28,324 bases of DNA, taken from NCBI GenBank assembly GCA_009391275.1, contig VEXF01000023.1:1-28324 (forward strand), given 5' to 3'. The translations under genes and the position numbers were made by a program. Below, one piece after another: positions 23,625 to 28,324 of this stretch. Below the pieces are notes generated by a model. That model had not been told where the DNA came from. It saw only the letters and a program-made list of their open reading frames with translations, and did no database searches. Source of the stretch: SAR202 cluster bacterium AD-804-J14_MRT_500m. GTDB lineage: Bacteria > Chloroflexota > Dehalococcoidia > UBA3495 > GCA-2712585. The first letter of the stretch is position 1; each line of letters opens with the position of its first letter.

Positions 23625-24221
23625 ATGAACGTTAGACTTACAATTGTTCTCGTCCTTGTATTAATACTTATAGGCGGACTAGTGGCAGTGACCCAAGTGC
23701 TTAGAAGCGGTTCAGATAATGTCCCTGAACGTAAGGCTCGGCTGTATAGGATCAGCTCTGCCGAATTAGTAGGAATAGAACTAACACAACTAGGGCCTGA
23801 TAAGATAGAGAAGGGGACAGATAGGATAGAGTTTGTTGCAGTTTATTCTGCAGACGGGAACAGGGAATGGTTTATTAGAAAGGAAAATGGCGGAGATGTA
23901 GCTGTTGATGTTAAAAGATGGGGCGGTATTCCCGCCTTAGTGGGAGGACCATCCGTAATCCGTGATCTATCGGATGATGAAGGAGCGTTGGATTTATCTG
24001 TTTATGGGTTGGACCAGCCGAAGCGTCATATATACCTGACATTAAAGCAGGGGATACGCATAGATGTGGAAGTCGGAGATGACGATCCGACTAGCAGGGG
24101 TTATTATGTGAAAGTTGCGGGTACTCGGCCTCTTTTTATTGTGACCAAAGAATGGGTTGATGTAATTATGGGATTGCTCAGCGATCCACCTTACCAAGCA
24201 GAAGATGTTGAGACTGGGTAG
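23625..24221 (+). CDS. DUF4340-like membrane-anchored protein
   Basis: A 198-residue protein with one N-terminal membrane segment (LTIVLVLVLILIGGLVAVTQ, residues 5-24) and an outward-facing soluble part. The soluble part has two small alpha/beta repeats of the DUF4340 type: RLYRISSAELVGIELTQLG, then EWFIRKENGG, and YGLDQPKRHIYLTLKQGIRI followed by VGDDDPTSRGYYVKVAGT. DUF4340 proteins are found next to GldF/GldG genes in many phyla, and that is the case here (15 bases after the GldG-like stop). It may help to hold or pass the exported molecule; no enzyme motif is visible. It is shorter than many DUF4340 proteins (often 300 or more residues), holding one copy of the domain. The start ATG at 23625 has weak ribosome-site support. 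Confidence 0.8.
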   Translation: MNVRLTIVLVLVLILIGGLVAVTQVLRSGSDNVPERKARLYRISSAELVGIELTQLGPDKIEKGTDRIEFVAVYSADGNREWFIRKENGGDVAVDVKRWGGIPALVGGPSVIRDLSDDEGALDLSVYGLDQPKRHIYLTLKQGIRIDVEVGDDDPTSRGYYVKVAGTRPLFIVTKEWVDVIMGLLSDPPYQAEDVETG

Positions 24222-24309
24222 ATGAAGATTCTCTGAGGGACCAGCGGATAATAGTAAATACGCTACGAAGTAACTGTGTCTTAACGCGGGTTTAACGGAT
24301 AAGAGGCAA

Positions 24310-24352
24310 GATCAACAATACGATAACTCTGAACGAATCGTTATTGTCGATC
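24310..24352. repeat. Long imperfect inverted repeat between the ABC cluster and cinA
   Basis: GATC-A-ACAATA-CGAT (24310-24324) pairs with ATCG-T-TATTGT-C-GATC (24337-24352), giving 14 base pairs with one mismatch, one bulged T and a 12-base loop. The symmetric GATC ends and the position in a 252-base gap suggest either a terminator-like hairpin after the ABC operon (no T-run follows) or an operator for cinA. The rest of the gap (24222-24473) is AT-rich with nothing coding that I can support. Confidence 0.45.
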
Positions 24353-24473
24353 CGTTGTACCTTTGTCACAGGGGCATAATTCTGTAGGCTATGAGATGTA
24401 TTGATAAATCTCTTTATTTAATTATCTAAATTTGTTCTTACATCGATGAATATTTATTGTGAGGTTTGCCGAA

Positions 24474-25703
24474 GTGATTGGTGAGATATTGTCAGTGGGA
24501 ACCGAACTATTGATGGGCGAGATAACAGACACCAATTCGGGATATATTGCCGATAAGGCACCATCATTAGGAATTACAATGCTACACATCTCGCAAGAAA
24601 GGGATGATTTAGGGGTCTTATCTCGTGCCATACGACGGAGCCTGCAACGCTCAGATATTGTTTTTACCACAGGCGGGCTTGGACCCACTCAAGATGATCT
24701 TACCCGGGAAGCAATTGCTGACGCTCTAGAAGAGGAGATGACAGTGGATCTCAACTTGCTGGACAATCTCAAGAGATGGTTTGACCATCGTGGAATCGAG
24801 ATGCCACCAAGGAACGTTAAACAAGCTACCTTAATACCTTCGGCCACCAGCATTCTCAATGACCAAGGTACTGCTCCGGGGTGGTGGGTTGAAAAGGATG
24901 GGAAACTTATCATATCAATGCCGGGACCCCCTGGAGAGATGCATAACATGTGGGCTACGCAGATTGAACCTAGATTGAGAGGACGTTCTAAAAGTGAAGT
25001 AATTATCAGCCGCACTATTAAAACTGCCGATTTAGCTGAAGCAGCGATTGCCGAGGAAGTTTCACAATATACTAAATCTCATAATCCATACTTGGGAATC
25101 TATGCTAAGCAAGATGGGGTCCACCTCAGAATCGTTGCCCATGCCCCCTCTGTTTCAGAAGCTAAGGAGATGATACGTCCAGTTGAAGCTGGGCTGCTAC
25201 AAAGAATGGGTTCTTATGTTTGGGGGTTTGATGATGACACACCTGAACGTGCTGCAGGGCAAGCCTTAATTAAAAAAGGTATGACACTGGCGACTATGGA
25301 ATCGTGTACCGGTGGATTACTGGCGAGCAACATCACCGATCATCCGGATAGCTCGGCTTATTTCTTGGGTGGTGTAGTTACATATACGAATGAAACTAAA
25401 ATTTTGAATGGAGTCTCAGCGACTATAATTGAGCAGTACGGGGAAATCAGCGAAGAGACGGCTGATGCGATGGCCGATGCAGCACGTCAACGCTTCGGTG
25501 CCGACGTGGGAGTAGGTATCACCGGTGTAGCTGGGCCCACAGAACAAGACAATAAAGTTGTGGGCACAGTTTTCGTAGCTATCAGAATGAATGGCAAATG
25601 CAAAAGGGTGGCCCTACATCTACCTCCAAGAAGAACGGTTATAAAATCCCGTTCAACTACAACTGCTCTAGTGGAATTGCGACGTCTTATCACTGATGTC
25701 TAG
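24474..25703 (+). CDS. cinA: CinA: competence/damage-inducible protein with NMN deamidase domain
   Basis: A two-domain protein of about 409 residues. The N-terminal COG1058/MoCF-like domain has ILSVGTELLMGEITDTNSGY and FTTGGLGPTQDDLTREAIAD; in other bacteria it hydrolyses ADP-ribose or related nucleotides. The C-terminal PncC domain has the nucleophile region TMESCTGGLLASNITD, then YFLGGVVTYTNETKI and GITGVAGPTEQDNKVVG; this domain deamidates nicotinamide mononucleotide to nicotinate mononucleotide in pyridine salvage. The GTG at 24474 fits the family N-terminus and has GAGG nine bases upstream; a GTG at 24459 would add five residues. It is full length, with no break. It lies alone, preceded by a 43-base inverted repeat and convergent with the large VWA gene. 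RecA, its partner in some Gram-positives, is not in the window. Confidence 0.92.
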   Translation: MIGEILSVGTELLMGEITDTNSGYIADKAPSLGITMLHISQERDDLGVLSRAIRRSLQRSDIVFTTGGLGPTQDDLTREAIADALEEEMTVDLNLLDNLKRWFDHRGIEMPPRNVKQATLIPSATSILNDQGTAPGWWVEKDGKLIISMPGPPGEMHNMWATQIEPRLRGRSKSEVIISRTIKTADLAEAAIAEEVSQYTKSHNPYLGIYAKQDGVHLRIVAHAPSVSEAKEMIRPVEAGLLQRMGSYVWGFDDDTPERAAGQALIKKGMTLATMESCTGGLLASNITDHPDSSAYFLGGVVTYTNETKILNGVSATIIEQYGEISEETADAMADAARQRFGADVGVGITGVAGPTEQDNKVVGTVFVAIRMNGKCKRVALHLPPRRTVIKSRSTTTALVELRRLITDV

Positions 25704-25748
25704 AATAGCAAAGGACTCTTGAGAAGCTGAGCCAATTTATGAATTGAA

Positions 25749-25768
25749 GGCGACTAATCTTAGTCGCC
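25749..25768. terminator. Perfect hairpin between convergent genes
   Basis: GGCGACTA (25749-25756) pairs perfectly with TAGTCGCC (25761-25768) around the loop ATCT. It lies 45 bases after the cinA stop and 77 bases before the end of the convergent VWA gene. The T-run is poor on both strands (only a TTCAATT on the minus side), so a two-way terminator is likely by position, less so by sequence. Confidence 0.5.
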
Positions 25769-25845
25769 AGCCATAAGATATGAAAGTTCTTAAGGCGGCT
25801 TACTCGAAATTGAGTAGACCGGATATGCGATGGTTGAAAGCTGAA

Positions 25846-28324
25846 CTAAACGGTCAACTGTTTGTAAAGCATAGGCAAACGCTGGGGGAGAGTCCAGATA
25901 TCTGCCAACACCTCGTAGCTCATGTCACCACACATCGCTTTTAGATAGTCGTGTCCGGATTTGTCTACCGTTAAGCAAAAAGGTGTTATCCCATTCCGAC
26001 GAGCTTCCAATAACGCCATATGAGTGTCGTGGACTGCGTATTCTTTTTCAACACCCTCGCGACTATAACCGCGGTCCTGGGGGCGGCCATCACTAATTAA
26101 AAACAGTAATTTCGTTTTGGCTTCCTGACGCTCGAGTTTAGTTGTAGCATGACGGATGGCCGGGCCCATCCGGGTAGCGTGCAGTGGGCTGATTTTATCG
26201 ATGCGGCGTTTTACTGCATCGCTGAGATGCTCGTCCACATCTTTGATTACATAGAATTCGACATTTTCTCGGCCGTAGCCTGAGAATCCGTATATACCAT
26301 AGGTATCACCGATGGACTCTAACGCCTGAATGAGCAATGCTACGCCTTCCTTTTCCAGATCTATGATTCTTTTATAATGGCGTCGAACGAGTCCCTCTCG
26401 TCTAGATCGGAGCCACATCATATATTCAACTGGATCATCCGGCGCATCTTGTTCGCCAGAAGTTGTCTTACCTTCATCTATCGCTTCTGCTGTTGATGCG
26501 CTCATATCCAGCAAAAATACCACAGCCACATCCCGCTGCTGCTTGTTGCGAAACCAGTAGACTTTATCCGAAGGTGTTACTCCCGAACGGCGGTCGATCA
26601 TAGCCTCTATCGAAGCATCTAAATCGAACTCATCTCCATCAGGTTGACGACGCACTTTGTGGAATGACTCAGGTATAACTAACTCGAATTGGCGTCGCAC
26701 TTCATTGATGATTCCGGCGTAATTTCTCATACTGTCGCTGAAGAACTGGGCATCTCCTTCGTCCACCATCTTTTCGCGTACTACGCACCATTTTGGCTTG
26801 TAGTCCTTGGCACGGAAATCCCACTCGTCGTAAACATACGTCTTGGGTTCGCGTGCCTCCAGAGCGCCGCCTTGTTCCTCTACGTGAACCATTGGTCCAA
26901 ACCCTTGGCCGGGACGGTTACTTGGAGGAGTCATTCCGGCTTCTTTCATCAGGTTTTGAGCGAACACGCCAGCATTCTCAACTCCCTCAACGCCGTCCCC
27001 CTCCATGTCAATTTCAGCACTTTGCTTCAGTAATTCCTCAAGCATCTCTTTGGTGATTTCACGCTCTTCGCCGTCACCGTCTTCCCCTCTACCACTCCGC
27101 ATTTTGTTTAATGTCTGAACCATCTCGGGCTTGAAATCCCCTCTGAAATCAACATCCTCTGAAGCTTCGTATTCTTCTTGATCACCTTGGCCTTCTGCAT
27201 CTCCAGATTTCTTTTCTAGGTCATCCAGCAGCTCTGATAATTCTTCCTCAGAAAATTCCTCTTCCTCATCAAAGTCCTGGGACTCCCATTCCTCTGGTGG
27301 TTGTTCTTGGTTAGGAATTTTGGAGAGAATGTCGTATGCACGTAATGTGGCCTCTGCAGTGTCTTCAACGTTAGTTCTCTTGTCCCGTAGCTTTCGTTGA
27401 ATTTTGGCAAGTACGCTTGCAGCCTTGGTATAACCTTTCGGTATCATGAGCCCTTTGTATTGTTCCAAGCTGAAACGGACTAACAATTCCACCATTGCCT
27501 GACGTATAGGCATCTCCATCATAGCTGGGCGCTTTTCCAGGGCATTCGTCTGAACTCTTTGATAAATTCTTTTAATGCCAGGGTATTCCACCATTACTCG
27601 ATTATCCAATCTGCCATCTTCTAAGAGGGTGAAACAGTCCAAGGCTAGTTGGCGATCGCTAAACAGTGCGAAATATCTACCCATATCAGTTGCCGATAGG
27701 GTGTTGCTTTGGGAGTTGGCAAGATCCGAATCGGTGGATACGGATACAGCGCCGTCTTGTTTGAGTACAATAGACTCCCTTTTGGTTCTTCGATCTTGAA
27801 ACGATGAGCTAGGTAGCGCGAACTGGAATAAGAAGCTTCCAAACTCCAGATGAGCAACTTGATGGGTAGAAACCACCTTGTACCATCCAAAATTTTCGTC
27901 CTTACTCCCGTATAAATCTACCACCGGTGGAAGGAAAACCCGGCTGCCTTCGGTCGTAGCGCGGTCTTCCGAAACCCATCCGATCCCTTTGTGGACTAGT
28001 TCTGCACTTTCTGTCACTTCAATATCGCCACCTGTGAGTGCAAGGCAATACAGCAGAAGAATGGGCTTAACACGATCCAGTTCTAAGCTGGAAGATAGGT
28101 TCTCTAACACTTGTTCAGAGGTATTAGATTCAACTCTAAAATAAGCTAGTCCACCCTCTTCGTTGTCTTGTAATATCATAGCTCCTTGCCTAAACCATGC
28201 ATCTAACTGTGCTGGTGTGATTCGCTCTAACACATAATCGAGGCTTTTCAGAAGAGAATTTACAGCTTGAGGAGAGATGGTCAACAAGGTTTCGCACAGA
28301 TCTAGGATATGTTGCTGAGCAGAC
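25846..28324 (-). CDS. NorD/CbbO-like von Willebrand factor A protein, N-terminus beyond window
   Basis: A large protein (at least 825 residues visible) of the NorD/CbbO group. These VWA-domain partners work with a MoxR-type AAA ATPase (NorQ/CbbQ) to remodel or activate metalloenzymes such as nitric oxide reductase or Rubisco. Left of the centre is the family block SRVFLPPVVDLYG, WYKVVSTHQVAHLEFGSF. A very acidic Glu/Asp linker follows (EWESQDFDEEEEFSEEELSE and on). The C-terminal VWA domain has the metal site DMSAS (VVFLLDMSASTAEAI), Thr in HATRMGPAIRHA, and Asp in FLISDGRPQDRGY. The frame stays open to the right edge: upstream of the TTG at 28287 it reads QQHILDLCETLLTISPQAVN, plausible helix, so the true start is outside. 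The partner AAA ATPase is probably just beyond the edge. The target enzyme is not visible here. Confidence 0.85.
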   Translation of the reverse strand, partial: SAQQHILDLCETLLTISPQAVNSLLKSLDYVLERITPAQLDAWFRQGAMILQDNEEGGLAYFRVESNTSEQVLENLSSSLELDRVKPILLLYCLALTGGDIEVTESAELVHKGIGWVSEDRATTEGSRVFLPPVVDLYGSKDENFGWYKVVSTHQVAHLEFGSFLFQFALPSSSFQDRRTKRESIVLKQDGAVSVSTDSDLANSQSNTLSATDMGRYFALFSDRQLALDCFTLLEDGRLDNRVMVEYPGIKRIYQRVQTNALEKRPAMMEMPIRQAMVELLVRFSLEQYKGLMIPKGYTKAASVLAKIQRKLRDKRTNVEDTAEATLRAYDILSKIPNQEQPPEEWESQDFDEEEEFSEEELSELLDDLEKKSGDAEGQGDQEEYEASEDVDFRGDFKPEMVQTLNKMRSGRGEDGDGEEREITKEMLEELLKQSAEIDMEGDGVEGVENAGVFAQNLMKEAGMTPPSNRPGQGFGPMVHVEEQGGALEAREPKTYVYDEWDFRAKDYKPKWCVVREKMVDEGDAQFFSDSMRNYAGIINEVRRQFELVIPESFHKVRRQPDGDEFDLDASIEAMIDRRSGVTPSDKVYWFRNKQQRDVAVVFLLDMSASTAEAIDEGKTTSGEQDAPDDPVEYMMWLRSRREGLVRRHYKRIIDLEKEGVALLIQALESIGDTYGIYGFSGYGRENVEFYVIKDVDEHLSDAVKRRIDKISPLHATRMGPAIRHATTKLERQEAKTKLLFLISDGRPQDRGYSREGVEKEYAVHDTHMALLEARRNGITPFCLTVDKSGHDYLKAMCGDMSYEVLADIWTLPQRLPMLYKQLTV

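Noticed and set aside
26689..27056. Two plus-strand frames (114 and 87 codons) inside the VWA gene
   Set aside because: Antisense shadows of a long coding frame with clear domain motifs.

Overview
The window looks like part of a chromosome from an uncultured Chloroflexota bacterium, most likely the marine SAR202 / Dehalococcoidia side of the phylum. This rests on gene content and style, not on a marker search. The clues are many flavin- or metal-dependent catabolic enzymes (an HpaB-type monooxygenase, a luciferase-like monooxygenase, an amidohydrolase, an amidase, an MmgE/PrpD protein), a lipoprotein with a long Pro/Thr linker, a split glycerate metabolism gene, frequent GTG/TTG starts and moderate GC. 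No tRNA, rRNA, CRISPR array, insertion sequence or phage gene was seen.

Layout. Positions 1-1241 (minus strand) hold the N-terminal part of ribosomal protein L9 (rplI, TTG start, cut by the window edge) and a MOSC-domain protein. Positions 1404-9012 form a long plus-strand catabolic run: a small GatC/AtzG-like protein, its amidase (stop and start overlap as TAATG), an MmgE/PrpD-family protein, an HpaB-type FADH2-dependent hydroxylase, an imidazolonepropionase-like amidohydrolase, a luciferase-like (probably F420/FMN) monooxygenase and a small protein of unknown function. Directly behind it (9033-9614) is a badly decayed formamidopyrimidine-DNA glycosylase / endonuclease VIII-type gene with at least four frame changes and a missing middle. 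A Pro/Thr-rich lipoprotein follows (9818-10528).

A divergent promoter region at about 11793-11879 separates a leftward glycerate kinase, apparently read from a leaderless GTG, from two tandem M20 metallo-amidohydrolase paralogs (11880-14574). The region from 14651 to 19736 is all on the minus strand: a CTP-type polyprenol/phytol kinase family membrane protein, a lipoprotein, a cysteine desulfurase, and a tight trio transcribed in the order SpeD-like pyruvoyl decarboxylase, agmatinase family, site-2 protease. SpeD next to an agmatinase, with no spermidine synthase in view, suggests that this SpeD may make agmatine from arginine rather than decarboxylate S-adenosylmethionine.

From 19999 to 24221 (plus strand) lies a Gld-type ABC export cluster: ATPase, ABC-2 permease, GldG-like membrane protein and DUF4340-like protein. 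Then come cinA (24474-25703) and, convergent to it, a large NorD/CbbO-like von Willebrand factor A protein that is still open at the right window edge.

The strongest leads for something new are the 1.4-9.0 kb catabolic cluster with its amidase accessory subunit, the SpeD-agmatinase-protease trio, the duplicated M20 pair, and the Gld-type transporter in a lineage not known for gliding. The function of each is inference from family membership and neighbourhood.
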